Positions 31,107 to 43,760 of a stretch of 64,000 bases of DNA are shown piece by piece. Origin of the DNA: Sambucus nigra. Lineage: Eukaryota; Streptophyta; Magnoliopsida; Dipsacales; Adoxaceae. The DNA is taken from contig OX422211.1 in assembly GCA_949130495.1 (NCBI GenBank), positions 395,247,049 through 395,311,048 of the forward strand, read 5' to 3'. Numbering within the stretch: position 1 is the stretch's first letter; every line of letters begins with the position of its first letter. The notes under the pieces were generated by a model. That model was not told where the DNA came from. It did no database searches and was given only the letters and a program-made list of their open reading frames with translations. Made by a program: the position numbers and the translations under genes.

Positions 31107-32605
31107 TGACGTGACTTTAAAAGTGTTTCTAGTGCATGCTTATATCGACTCAAGTGTAATTCAGTCGCTTAAGTAATAATCCGGTAAACCAGGTATCGAA
31201 CACTGGGAATAGGATGAATGCTCGTGACGACAAATAGGAAAACGATCTAACCCTACAAATGACTCAGAGAAAGACAGGAAAAGAGGATGATTTTGTGATT
31301 CTACTTCTAAACTAATGCAATTCTAATTAAATTACTAACTAACTAACATGCAAGACTAAATAATTTAAACTTTAACTGAATGAGAGAAAATGGAGTTAGG
31401 GTACACTCCCCCGCACCGTCGATAATTGTATAGAACATAAAAGCTTCATAAAATTCTAATTCGTCATTCCGACAGACATCAAATATTCTCTAAGAATTCA
31501 ACATATGAGGATGTTAGTCTGCACAATATTAAATAAAAAATTGTATTTGACGAGGATGATAAATTATCAAGAAGACAATTACACCCTTAAATATTTTGGT
31601 TATCTAGGGCAAAAGGAATTAAAATGACCTACAACCTTTATCCTGATAAAGTTCAACCTTGGGATGAGGAATTAGTTTTTATTCACTTTTAAATCCATAT
31701 GCATTACCTAGGTTGGGTTCATATAACCCAACCCGCTAAAAACATAGCCTATCATAACTGTGTAGGAAATACGTAAAGTTTTAATGTTGCATTAATGGAA
31801 AGTCATGATTGAACTAATACTAAGCATGAAATAGAAAAAGGAAGAAACATGCAGGGAAGAAAGACATGCAAAAGACAAGATAGAAAAAAAACTTGGGATT
31901 GAAATCTTGAAATCCTTATTCTTCAATAATGCATGAACAAGCTATGAAACTCAAAACTAGGGTTCTTGAGACTTCTCCCTTGTGTTCTCCCACAAAAACT
32001 AAATTAAAACCTTTTCTAATGTTTTGCGATAAGGTTACAATTACGTTTTTTGGAAGAATCCACTCCCTATCAAACTCTTACAACCAATTAGAAAATAGAT
32101 GAATTCTCGCGCATCAGACCCCCCGAATCAATTTGGGGTACCTGCGAACCGGTTCGCCCCCAAACCGTTTTGAGATGGGGTTCGAATTTTTCTACTAGTT
32201 TGGCTCTCATTTTTCTTCTTTTTGAAACTTAGATTTTCTCATGTTTTCTTCTCAATCTTCAAAATGGCATAACTCTTTCACCGAAGCTCGGATTGGGATG
32301 ACATTTTTTCCAATATTCTTGTGACTTCATCGGATTTGACTTTTCAGTTTCCAGACTAAGGCTGCAAAATTACCAAAATGACCTTTAACTCTCTTTTTCT
32401 CGATTTCTTTCATTGTTTTGATTTCTCTTTCACAATAACTTGCATGAAATACTTGTAAAACACGTTAGAGATACATAAAAAAAGAAACACTTGCCAAGTA
32501 GAGTTAGTAACATGAATATGAGATAAAACTAAGTCAATTACGATGCACGGGGTCAAAAAAGGACCTAAATTGCGGGGATAACTATGAAATATGTATGCCT
32601 AATCA
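31107..32605 (-). repeat. Middle LTR of the tandem Athila-type copies
   Basis: Matches 19977-21500 over its whole length with scattered substitutions and small indels (for example the tacaaaaaggaagaa region is shortened). It is the 5' LTR of the copy to the left and, by position, the 3' LTR of the copy to the right. The right end is at tgcctaatca, followed by aatccccctaactta. Confidence 0.8.
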
Positions 32606-33490
32606 AATCCCCCTAACTTAGAACGTTGCGCGTCCCAAGCAATGTAAAAAAATAAGAGAATGAGTTAAGGACCCTTCAAAAACTTTATTGGGATAGAATA
32701 AATTTTTCGCGAGAAAGCGATTGCATTTAGTGTATGCAACAAGCCTTTAAACCCCTAGGTTACCCTAGCAGGACAAGTGGTGTCTCGTGAGGGTTTGTAG
32801 TGAATATACCCATAAAATTCATTTTCGACTCAAAGAACAATTCAAAATACTTTAAAATTGTACAATTCAAACTCCCCAAAAATAGTCATCGTAAATTTAT
32901 ATTCACAAGTCTCAATTCGTAGTGTTTGTGTGCGAAGTCAAAAATTAAACCGCTAACTACCACCGATTGATCATTACGTTACTTTTTGAAAATTTATTTT
33001 GATTCAAATGATCACGGGATACTCTCACAAACAAATCTCTCAAAATGCACATTTTTTCTCTCGGTATGCGTGATATAAAGAGTAAGTATAATGGAACATA
33101 AATTCACGCACACAATTTTAAAAGACAAATTTTTTTATGGTGAATATATCTCATCATTGAATTACGGTCATTTAAAAATGGGAAACATCATATTTCATTC
33201 ACACCAATTAATCTATATTCTTATCGTTTCATGTGTTAAGCTCTCCACGCGGTAATTAATTTCGATATTCGGACTCGGTTAGGACTTTCTGGGGTTATGG
33301 TATATTGGGTAAAATTGGAAATGGTTGAGAAATTCGAAATTAAAAGTTTTTCTTACGATGTTTGTTAGTGCTTTTTCGGGCGTTTGCTCATTTTCTTCTC
33401 TGTTTCTATTTTTTTCTTTTTTTCACAATTTCCTTTTCTTGATATTTTTGTTGAGCATTTCACAATTTTCTTTTCCATTTCTTTTCTTGA
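32606..33490 (-). mobile_element. Internal region of the second Athila-type copy, left part
   Basis: Homologous to 21501-22335. It breaks off at 33490, where the Tekay-type element begins. Compared with the left copy about 460 bp (matching 22335-22797) is missing at this junction. Confidence 0.8.
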
Positions 33491-36088
33491 TATATGGACG
33501 TACCTGAGTTTATCTCGACCTAGTGTCGCGCGTAGAAAAAATTGAAGGCGAGATGAGAAACATATTTTAAGAGACTCAAACGATAATTTAGAGTCCACGG
33601 ATGATTCTGAAAGGGTCGAATTAGTCAAAATAGTGTACCGGGGGTACTAGTTGAGTGCCAGGTCATTTTTGGGCTAAACCGGGACCATACCAGGGCATTT
33701 TGGTCTCTTTACATTTAAGGGTGAGGAGACCTACGAATTTTGGAACCCTAAGTCAGATTATAAGAGTTGGAGGCTAGGGTTAGAGAGGAGAAAAATACAC
33801 CATAGCCATTAGAGAGAAGAGAGAAACAATTTTCTAAGGCAAAAGAAGGAAGTAGGGAGAATTCAAAGGAGATTTCACTACCAACTTGTTGGGAAGAAGG
33901 ATTGAAGGATAAGAATCATCAATCATCAACAACAACCACGAAATCAGACCCTACAAAACATAAGGCAAGTGGTTATTTGCAAAATAAATTGAGTTATAAT
34001 ACCCATATATAAGTTTTAGGAAGAACGTGATTTTTATGATATTTTTGGGAGCAAACAATTGAATATGATCCATGATTAATAGGGATTTCATGTAGAACGT
34101 TTTTATCTCCAAATAATCTGATATCATAGAAGACTTGATGATTAAATCGAACTAAAAATCTGGAGTTATGATGAAAAGATGGAAAGATTGTATTTTTAGG
34201 GTTCTTGAATAATAAGAAGATTTTTAGTTAATTTGGACGAAATTTGTAATGATTTTGTTGTTTTAGATCGTTAGTAATCATCCCAGAATATGTAGGAATG
34301 ATTAGAAATTGTTAGTTGCAACTATGGTGAATTATCATGGGAGATGGATAAACAAAAATGGTGTAATTCACATGAAGAAGACGATCTGGGTCTGTCACTG
34401 CTCGATCGATCGATCGACCCTTGAATGTCGATCGATCGACCCTGGATGTACTTTAGAGAATTTTGTGGATAAATTTCTTTTCAATTACCGTCACTTAATG
34501 GGAACCTTAATGATGACATTTTATCTATGAAGGGACTTAATAGATACCAGTAGGTGTACTGTGAGATTTCTTCATAAATGATTGAGTGTGAAATTTGGAG
34601 AAATGGACCGACGGGGAGGTAACCGATTGAGTCGTGTGTCGAAAATGTGAGAATTTAGTTACGGAAAGAGTGAGAGTTAATTCCGGAAAAATACCAGTAG
34701 GTTAGGGATGGCTTAACTACTGAATCAAGGGAGGGGTAACTAGGACCCTTAGAGTTGCGTGAATACTCGAATAAACGCCATAGTGAAATAAATCGTAAAT
34801 TAATGAGTACGGTGAATATAAGTAAAATATATTACGTACGGGCATGATTTGATAGGTCGGGTGTGTACCTACTAAATTATATGAATTTTTGTGTTAAGAG
34901 AATTTTATCTAAATTAATTATGTTAGGATCGATGAGATATTCCGAACTAACATAAAGTTATTATATGTTTGGTGTCGATGTAAAATGCCGAACCAAACCT
35001 TAAACTGGTGTCGCGATGAAAGAGTCCCGAACCAGAATATGTGTATATATATATATATAAATAGTTGGGGTCGATGGATCATTCCGAACCAACTTTCACT
35101 TGGGGTCGATGAATCATTCTGAACCAAGAGTCCTTTATGTGTGTCAAAAGGATATGTTAGTGATAACTAATATTTAATACATGTTGCGTGATAAAATGTA
35201 TTCCATATGTATAATCTACTGACTTAGGATAGCAGATAATGAGATGTATTGAAAATATCTTAGTAATAATTAAGTAGCGTGATGTAATTATTATAAGAAT
35301 AAGGATAACAAGAAGTAAGTAAGTTATCTAAGTTTATAGCATATGAAATATGGATAATTAAAATACTGCGAGTATGTTATGGGGACTTAGCGAGGGGGTA
35401 CATGCAGTGGGGTATTCTGATCTAGTTAACTGGGGTAGTATAACTAGGTGAACTAAGTACCCTCGTTAGACATGCAATATAGAAGAGAGGTGAGGAAGCT
35501 CAAAGGGTGTGCGAAATCTTAATATGTGTAATCAATAACTCAATTGTGATAACTGCTTGCAAAATATTTTTAAATGTTTTTGAGTACTAACTCTTGCTAT
35601 GTAAAATTTTTTAAAAACCTTTTAGGTGCCCAGCCACAGGGACACCCAGCATGATTTCATTCCAGGGATTTGGGTGTTGCATCACGTGTGGATGTTGCAT
35701 GGATTGTTTAGACATTTTCTCTTTTTCAAATCTAGTGCAGGATCTCAGTTTTAGTGCTCTCAGTTGGGACACGTTGTCCAATCTTTACTTTTACAGTTAT
35801 TCTGATTTTGGATTTTGAGTTGGTTTTCTTGGCCGTGGCTTTCGGCAAGACTTTATTTGTATTCAGTTATTTATGCGAATTGTTTTAGTATTGCTGGAAT
35901 TGTATCGTTTCGTATGGGTTGTTTATTCTGCTTAAAGAAGATAAAATTTGGCACTAGCTTAATTTCACTTAGGTGGTTAGTAATTTAAAAAGTTTTCGGC
36001 AGTGATGCTAAGAATGAACCATTTAAGAAACCTGTTTAAATTAAATTAAGGCTTGATCACCCAAGGTTTAATTAGGCGGGGTGTCACA
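33491..36088 (+). repeat. 5' LTR of the Tekay-type element, left-truncated
   Basis: Matches the 3' LTR from about 44400 onward, so the first 285 bp or so are missing. It ends in gtgtcaca. It contains GATC-type repeats (34406-34441), five hairpin modules (34921-35128), an (AT)n tract and a TATA-like stretch near 35050. It lacks the 1.43 kb duplication found in the 3' LTR. Confidence 0.9.
34921..35128 (+). repeat. Five hairpin modules in the 5' LTR
   Basis: Modules at 34921-34952, 34967-34998, 35005-35035, 35063-35094 and 35099-35128. In four of them a constant 20-nt centre of the form GGTCGATGNNNNATTCCGAA (ATGCCGAA or ATTCTGAA variants) is enclosed by arms that differ between modules but pair with each other: TGTTAG/CTAACA, GTTTGG/CCAAAC, AGTTGG/CCAACT, CTTGG/CCAAG. 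The third has CTGG/CCAG and a 23-nt centre. The same series is present in both halves of the 3' LTR (from 45882 and 47274). Confidence 0.85.
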
Positions 36089-36090
36089 GA

Positions 36091-36102
36091 TGGTATCAGA
36101 GC
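36091..36102 (+). other. Primer-binding site, initiator tRNA-Met type
   Basis: TGGTATCAGAGC, two bases after the LTR end. Confidence 0.92.
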
Positions 36103-36278
36103 ATCAGGTTCTAGTATTCATAGGATCTGTACGGCTTACTGCGTTTCAACGTAACGTTTAGTTGTATTAGAGCCCTACTATTAGGACTGTTGATTCACTA
36201 TGCGCTTTTGGGTTATCGTACTTCTGCTCTTAAAATTTTGTATAAACTGTGTACTTATACAATTTGATCTTATTTCAG

Positions 36279-37400
36279 ATGCCACCGAGGAGGCAGCGAG
36301 CTAAGAGGGCTGAAGCCAGAGATGAGGTGAGGGAGGCTCATCAGGAGCCATAAGTGCCGCTGCCACCACCCCCACCCGAGTTAATTTCCACTACTCAGGT
36401 TGCAGTGATAGTGGCTCAGGCAGTCGAGACAGCGATGAGAGCCATGGCAGCCCATTTTCCTCACCCCCAAGTACCACCTCCGGTGGCACTGGTAGTTCAG
36501 GCCCCAGCAGGGCCATTTACTTAGCAGCGAGTCAGAGAGACATTTCAGAAAGGGCATCCACCCGAGTTCTAGGGTAGTACCGATGTAGTGGAGGCGTGCA
36601 ACTGGAAGAAAAATATCCGGCGCCACTTGCGCATGCTATTGTGCACTGAGGTACATAAACAAATGCTAGCCACTTTTCGTCTGTCGGGAGCGGCCTTACA
36701 GTGGTGGGAGTCAGTTACCACCACCGAGGAAAGGGCCACAATGGCAATTTCTAAGTTTTGGGTGCGGTTTGACCGCAAGTATTTTCCTCCAGCAGTAGAG
36801 TCAGAGATGAGAAAGAAATTCAGCGAGGTGGTTCAGGGTGATGGCTCAGTTGCTGATTATGAGGAGGAGTTTACCCGCTTGGCTAACTTTGTGCCAAATT
36901 AGGTGAGAGATGAGGAGCGAAAGAAGTCAAAATTTATGGATGTCTTGACCTGGAGAATCAGACAGCATTTGATCAGCAATCCGGCGTTGGTAACTTACAC
37001 CGATGTCGTTAATGCCGCTCTACTACACTGTCAGGATCACCGCTTTCATGCGAAGGGAAACAAGAGAGGTGAGCCTAGCCAACCGGGCAAAGTGGATAGA
37101 AGTAGTGACAGCAGCACACCACAACAGCAAACAGTGGGCCAGCTAGTGCAGGATTCCTGACAAGGGAACTCTGCCAAGAAGTTTAAGCATGGGAGGCATC
37201 GCTTTGACAAACAGGGCCAGAAGGGTCCCCAGCAGCCAGTTCCTCAAGACCGACAGGGCCAAGGGAACCAAGGTGGAGGACAGCAAGGCCAAGGTCGACA
37301 GGGCCAACGTCAAGGCCAACAGGGCCAATGTTAGAGGCAGTTTCAGGGTCAGTGTTTCACTTGTGGTCAGCAGGGTCACAAGAGTAGGAATTGTCCACAG
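36279..37400 (+). pseudogene. Tekay-type gag with zinc knuckle, in-frame stops
   Basis: Starts at ATG 36279 (MPPRRQRAKRAEARDEVREA). Stops are at 36351, 36570, 36900, 37158 and 37332, all in the same frame. It contains the capsid-like core with LSGAALQWWESV, KFWVRFDRKYFPPAVESEM and FTRLANFVP, then a Gln/Gly-rich linker and a C-x2-C-x4-H-x4-C knuckle (CFTCGQQGHKSRNC) at 37353-37394. The protein would package element RNA if intact. Confidence 0.87.
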
Positions 37401-37487
37401 CAAGACAGGGCACAACAACAGGGTGCCCAACAGGGCCAACAGGCTCTGTTAGCCCCAGCAGCAGCACAGGCCCCGCAGCCAGGACAG

Positions 37488-38005
37488 ATGCACTACGGGC
37501 GTGTGTTCAACGTCCGTGACATTCCATTTCAGCCAGCACCTCCAGCACCGCCGGCAGTCGTGGGTATGTTTCCTATTCATGGACTTGAGGGTATTATTTT
37601 GTTTGATACGAGGGCGACGCATTCATTTATTGCCACTAGATTTGCACGGGCAGCTGGTCTCTTAGCAACAGCTCACACTCATCTTATGTGCGTGGAGTCA
37701 CCGATGGCTAGTGGGTCCCTTATACATTCAATTTGTAAGGGTGTGAACATTATGGTCGGGAGATTGAGTCTATCAGCGGACCTCCTAGTGCTGGATATGG
37801 AGGGTTATGACGTCATCCTAGGCATGGATTGGTTGGCGCGTTATAGGGCAATGGTAGATTCCTACGAGAGGACTATCGTGTTTTCCATCCCGGGACAGGA
37901 GATGTTCCTTGTGGCGATGCCTCTCCCCGATGGAGGATCGCACAGTCGTTTATATTATATTGAGGAGGAGACCTCACATGGGGTTGTCGTTTCTCTGGAC
38001 TCAAT
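37488..38005 (+). pseudogene. Tekay-type protease, active site altered
   Basis: Aspartic protease domain with ILFDTRATHSFI, where the catalytic D-(S/T)-G is changed to DTR, and the downstream YDVILGMDWLARY motif. The frame runs into the solo LTR at 38006 and resumes at 41192 without loss after one TSD copy is discounted. Confidence 0.85.
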
Positions 38006-41000
38006 TGTAACACCCCGCCAAATTAAATACCGGGTGGCCAGTCCCATACCAAATTAAAACAGAATATACAGTTGGCTCATTCTTAGCATCACTGTCGAAA
38101 ACATTTACAACTCACCCAATACTCAATTAAGCTGGTGTTAAAAAACTTTTCAAATTTTAATTCAACAAAATCCATTTCCAGTTTAAGAATAACACAATAC
38201 ATTTTATTCTACAACACTGATAACCAATTAGATAACACAAAATAATTTGAATGCAATTGTAATAAACATTCCCAAATAATATTAATCCATTACAGTAATC
38301 CCAACAAATATCAAATGTATTAAAATGACACGAATACCATATTATTTGACTCCGATAGAAGAAGATAACTGAATCTTTTGGGCGACATGCCCTGACTAAG
38401 AATACTGTGAATCAAAAAGATGATAGGCGTTTAAGCAAAACTCCATAGATCCATAGCCTGTCATAATCCGCTAAGGTTGGCGTCCCTGTTGCTGGACACC
38501 TAATATAGAAGATACAATAGAAAAGAAAATATGCAAGGAAACGGGTCAGAGCCCGAATGTGTAAATGATTTTTAAAACAACAAGTATTTAACAAGTGCAA
38601 TAAATCTTTATTATGTACATGTTAGATCCAACTCTCACTTGCCATTCTCACCTCTCAACTAGAGTGCACACTTAACGTTTCCTATTAACCTCCTAGTTAA
38701 TGGTTCCTCTTTTCTGGTCTCCATATTATAATTCCATCCCAATATCATAATCCCCGTATGTCCCATACCATACGTCACATTATTGTTCATTTACATTTCT
38801 CATTTATATGATTAGTTTCTCATTAACATGAATCATTTCTCATTAATATGAGTTAAGCTTTCAATTATTTAAGAATAAACATTCATTAACTTAATTACAT
38901 TATCTTTCTCTATTCACCGTTATCTACAATTATCACACAGTAGATGATTTAACCACAATAAATCCAATCATTCATTTAATCCATTATATATATATTCAAA
39001 TATAATACGGCACCCCGAGTCACAGCTGCGGTGCAATGCATTACTCTGCTATCATGTCCCAATATCGCTTGTCGCCAAATAAAGGACTAAAGGTTCGTTA
39101 AGATTCCTCGAACCACAAACAACAACACAATCATTGGAGGCGAACATAGTTCTCATACCCATGGGTCACGCACATACCTACGTACCCATAGTCAGCGAAC
39201 TTATCAACTCCCCGATAAGTCTTTCATAGACCTATGTTCTCGAGCGACAAATCAAAGATCCCATGGATTCATCAGGATATGACTGCCCTCACGCGCAAAC
39301 CTCCCACCGATAGCAAGTAAGCTAGGTATGTCATACACATAAATCATCAATCAATCAAATAGGTATTATCATACCTATAGTATACTAACAACAAGGTACT
39401 CACATTAACCTTAGATTATTCCCTTACGTAGCATTATATCTCTTTAAATCCCACGTATTAAAATGTCATATCTTTACTTCATAATTTAATTATCCTCGCA
39501 TCCTATAACATCTCTCCACTCCCGACGTCGTTAAGGTTCATGCGCGGAGCGTCTCGCAAAGCGAAATCCAAACAAGGAACCCCTCCAATACACTACTACT
39601 TAACTTTGTCGATCGAGGAGGTTCGTCAACTTCAAATATGCGATCGGAATAACCTCATCCCCTCTTTCAACCAAATGTGTTCTAAACTCCCATCTCTATC
39701 CAGGAGCCATACCACTACGCTCTTGTACTACACTCAGCCCTTGCGAAATTAATAATGAGCTTAAACTCAGTCCTTGATGTTTAAATTGTAACCCTAAGGC
39801 TACCCAGGTGTTATATTAAATCTCCCCTACTTGAACTATCCTTAATCCTCATACATCCCAATTATAATCCAACAAATGAATCTAGCAACCGAAATTTCTT
39901 TCAATTTAATTATCATCATTTTAATCAATTAAATCCCAATCACTTTAATTCAAATCTTATCAAGGGTCTACTGATCTTTTCTAAGTCCCATAATATCCAA
40001 TTAATAACCACCAAAGATCTATAAAAGTTTTGGGATAAGAACCAATATTAAAAAGAAACAACATCATGAATTCTCATATTTTAAATACTCAGAAAAATCA
40101 GATCCAAAAATTATTCAAATCATCAATTCGACTTCAGATTTGGATTCTACACGAAAAATTGAGTCAGGTATGTGTTTTGAGTTTTTCTTAAATCTCATCC
40201 AAATGCACTCAAAAAGAAGATCTAAACATTCCAAATTGGCTCTTCTCATTCCACTCGTTTTTGCCTCTTTTTCCAGAAAATTATCAACATATTGTCTTCA
40301 AGAACACTAAATTATTTTCAGAATTTCTTCCACAGATTGATGAATATTTATTGGATTACTAACTACCTACAACATGAGTTTAATTCCTATATATTTTTAG
40401 ATTCCAAAAATCCATTAACAACTCTATCCTTTCATCTTCCAAGCATGAAAATCATCTCTTTTTATAACTATCCTAACATGGGCAATATACGAACTTAAAT
40501 TGCAAATATCAAACACTTGCCTTTACAGAAGGTCTGATCCTTTGGAGTTGAATAACATAGGTGGTGATGGTGGTGGTGACCTTTGACCTTTGGTTCTCCT
40601 CCTTCCCAAGCAAACTTCTTTTTCTTCCCAAGCAACCTTTCACTCTCTCTAAGAAGATGATCTTTCAATTTTGTGTAGACGAGATGAATGAACCTACATA
40701 CACTAATCTCCAAATACTTATAATAAGACAAAACCCGAAATCACTATTCATCCCCCTTGTAAAAATTACCAAAATGCCCTTTTGGGTTATCTTTTCATTT
40801 CCAAATGACCCGAGACCCAAATCCAACATCCAAATAGACTTTTCTGACTATTTCAACCCTTCCGGGGACGCAACGACGCAGTCAAAATGACTATAAGGTC
40901 GATAGAAAATAAAATTCATTTTTAATTTAATAAATTAGTCCCGACACGTCCCATACCGCGTCTGACTAAAAAATCCAAATTACCGAAATTATATCACACC

Positions 41001-41186
41001 GTCATAATAATGACCTCATATTCATATATTACCTAAATATCTTTAAGTAATATTCAGAATCATCCATTTTAATATCCACAATTCGGATAGAACCCAAATG
41101 AATTAATTAATAATAAAATCCAATTAATCCATTAATTTAAAATATAACCCATTTTAAAAGTCATTAAAAAAACAAGATGTATTACA
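38006..41186 (-). mobile_element. Solo LTR of a related Tekay-type family, inverted
   Basis: 3181 bp with ends tgtaacaccccgcc and gatgtattaca (TG...CA) and a perfect TSD tcaat at 38001-38005 and 41187-41191. Read on the minus strand its end (ggcggggtgttaca) and about 100 bp next to it resemble the end of the surrounding element's LTR, so it comes from a related but distinct family. No internal region is present: the rest was removed by LTR-LTR recombination. Frames in it are not coding. It contains hairpin-prone stretches at 39090-39113 and about 39201-39222. Confidence 0.92.
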
Positions 41187-41191
41187 TCAAT

Positions 41192-42038
41192 CCCAGTTGT
41201 GAGGGATTTTGAGGATGTCTTTCAGGAGATACCAGGGTTACCACCCAGCAGGGAGATAAAGTTCGTTATTGACCTAGCGCCGGGGACGAGACCGATTGCC
41301 AGAGAACCGTATTGCATGGCTCCTTCGGAGATGCGAGAGCTGAGAGAACAGATTCAGCAGCTCTTAGAACACGGTTTCATTCGACGGAGTACATCGCCAT
41401 GAGGTGCGCCGGTGTTATTTGTAAAGAAAAGGGATGGTTCACTTCGTCTGTGTGTAGATTACAGGGAGCTGAACAAAGTGACGATACGTAATAAGTATCC
41501 ATTACCGAGGATTGACGACTTATTTGATCAGTTGAGAGGGGCTGCGTACTTCTCAAAGATCGATTTGAGGTCGGGTTACCACCAATTGCGCATTCGTGAA
41601 GAGTATGTACCTAAGACCGCTTTCCTGTCGCGGTACGGGTCATACGAGTTCAGGGTAATGCCGTTTGGGCTCACTAATGCGCCTGTAGTATTCATGGATC
41701 TCATGAACAGGGTATTCAGGGAATTTTTGGACCAGTTTGTGATTGTATTCATAGACGACATTCTAATCTACTCTCGCACGGAGGAGGAACACACCGAACA
41801 TTTACGAATGGTTATACAGACATTACGGGACCATCAGTTGTACGCCAAATTTGAGAAGTGTGGATTTTGGCTTCGGGAGGTCCAGTTCCTAGGCCACGTT
41901 GTATCCGACAGAGGCATTGCTGTTGACCCAAGTAAGGTATCGGTAATGAGGGAGTGGGGACAGCCTATGACACCGATCGAAATTCGCAGCTTTTTAGGGT
42001 TGGCTGGTTATTATCATCTCTTCATCGAGGGGTTTTAA
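41192..42038 (+). pseudogene. Tekay-type reverse transcriptase
   Basis: From PVVRDFEDVFQEIPGLPP through [35 protein letters not shown] and the catalytic [10 protein letters not shown] to [15 protein letters not shown]. In-frame stops at 41400-41402 and 42036-42038 only. All polymerase motifs are otherwise intact. Confidence 0.93.
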
Positions 42039-42560
42039 AAAATTATTGGTCCTTTGACGAACCTGACTCGAAAGGGAGTGCCCTTCATATGGAGTGACTG
42101 TTGTCAGTTAGTGTTTGATGAGCTAAAGGACAAGTTGACATCAGCACCCGTTCTTGCCTTGCCTAGGAGCGGAATGGAGTACCGAGTCTATACTGACGCA
42201 TCCTTACAGGGGCTTGGGGGTGTGTTATTGCAGGAAGAAAAATCTATAGCTTATGCATCCCGAAAGCTTAATCCACATGAGAAGAATTACCCCACCCATG
42301 ACCTCGAGTTGGCAGCGGTCGTTTTTTCATTGAGGATATGGAGACACTATCTTCTGGGTGAGCAGTTCACTCTATTCACGGATCATAAGTCACTTCAATA
42401 TCTTTTCACGCAGAAGGATCTAAACATGAGGCAAAGGAGGTGGCTTGAATTCGTGAAGGACTACTAGATTGATATACAATATCATCCTGGTAAGGCTAAC
42501 GTGGTGGCGGATGTGTTAAGCAGAAGGCCTACCGGAGAGCTAGCAGAAATCTGGAAGGCG
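42039..42560 (+). pseudogene. Tekay-type RNase H
   Basis: Shows [35 protein letters not shown] and [12 protein letters not shown] with the acidic residues in place, a stop at 42465-42467, then IQYHPGKANVVADVLSRRP, the usual end of the domain. Confidence 0.92.
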
Positions 42561-43760
42561 AAGTGGAGTGAACTTCGACATGAGGATGAGATAGCTAGAG
42601 CATGCATGGCAGTTTTAACTATCACTCCCGAGAGTGTTATGCGAGTAGTGAGGGCACAGGCCGAGGACCCGTTTTGTCAGGATAAAGTACGACAGTTACT
42701 GGCCGAGGGGGCGGAGTCCTACTCTATCATCTCAGAGGGAGGACTACGGTTTAATAATAGACTGATAGTACCCAAGGATGATGATTTGAGGCATGCCATA
42801 ATGACGGAGTCGCACGGATCAAAGTTTTCGGTACATCCAGGTGGGGAAAAATTGTACTAGGACATGCGACGTATATATTGGTGGTCAGGTATGAAATGAG
42901 ATATTTCAGAGTTTATCTCAAGGTGTGTTACATGTCAGCTTGTAAAAATTGACCATCAGAGACCTTCGGGGATGCTACAACCACTGGAAATTCCCGTGTG
43001 GAAGTGGGAGAGTATCTCGATGGATTTTATTACTAGGTTACCAACGTCGCAAAAGGGTCACGATTCCATATGGGTGATAGTGGATCGGCTGACTAAGGTA
43101 GCTCATTTCTTACCGACTCGTACGGACTATGATACGATGAGGTATGCGCAGCTATTCATTTCAGAGATCATTAAGCTGTACAGAGTTCCTATTAATATTA
43201 TGTCTGACAGAGACAAAATATTTGTGTCACATTTCTGGTAGAGTTTTCAGGAGGCCATGGGCACCGACTTGCGGTTGAGTACGGCGTATCACCCGCAGAC
43301 AGACGGTCAGACTGAAAGGGTAAACCAAATGTTAGAGGATATGTTAAGGATGTGCGTCCTAGATTTTGGGGGAGGATGGGAGAAATACCTTCCTTTGGTA
43401 GAATTTGCATATAACAACTCTTACCAATTCACTATCGGTATGGCCCCATTCGAGGCACTTTATGGGAGGCCTTGTCGTTCGCCCGCCTGTTGGTTAGAGG
43501 TGGGGGATAACAAGCTATTGGGACCAGAGATGATACAGGAGACTTCTTCCAAAATAGAGTTGATTCGAGGACGTATTCGAATAACTCAGGATAGGCAGAA
43601 GAGTTATGTTGACGCTGGTAGGAGACACGTGGAACTAGTTGTGGGCGACCGAGTGTTAATTCGGTTATCTCCAATGAAGGGTATTATGAGGTTCGGCAAG
43701 AAAGGGAAGTTAGCACCGAGATATATGGGACCGTTTCCTATCATTGAGAGGGTGGGACCG
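42561..43760 (+). pseudogene. Tekay-type integrase
   Basis: The zinc-binding H-x3-7-H...C-x2-C is visible in ESHGSKFSVHPGG and CVTCQL, interrupted by stops at 42858 and 42897. The catalytic core has MDFITRLP (D), SDRDKIFVSHFW (D) and TERVNQMLEDMLR (E), with a stop at 43239-43241. The GPY-type motif KLAPRYMGPFPIIERVG follows. It stays in frame throughout. Confidence 0.92.

Larger units (their letters stand above)
19977..33490 (-). mobile_element. Athila-type Ty3/gypsy element, minus strand, degenerate
   Basis: Order on the minus strand: 5' LTR (31107 rightwards), tRNA-Asp-type primer site, gag, gag-pol linker, [protease missing, GC-rich array], reverse transcriptase, RNase H, integrase, an unassigned frame at the env position, polypurine tract, 3' LTR (19977). 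The tRNA-Asp primer site, the phrase KLNLPFLDAIKQIPAYAKVF in the linker and the integrase tail HLFPNKLRSRWTNPFVV point to the Athila lineage. Frames are broken in several places, so it is inactive. Beyond the right LTR the same element sequence continues (32606-33490 and 48463-49885), which makes a tandem LTR-internal-LTR-internal arrangement. Confidence 0.85.

Noticed and set aside
34399..34447. gatcgatc tract as a methylase or restriction-related site
   Set aside because: It is a microsatellite-like expansion inside an LTR, with copy number differing between copies of one element.
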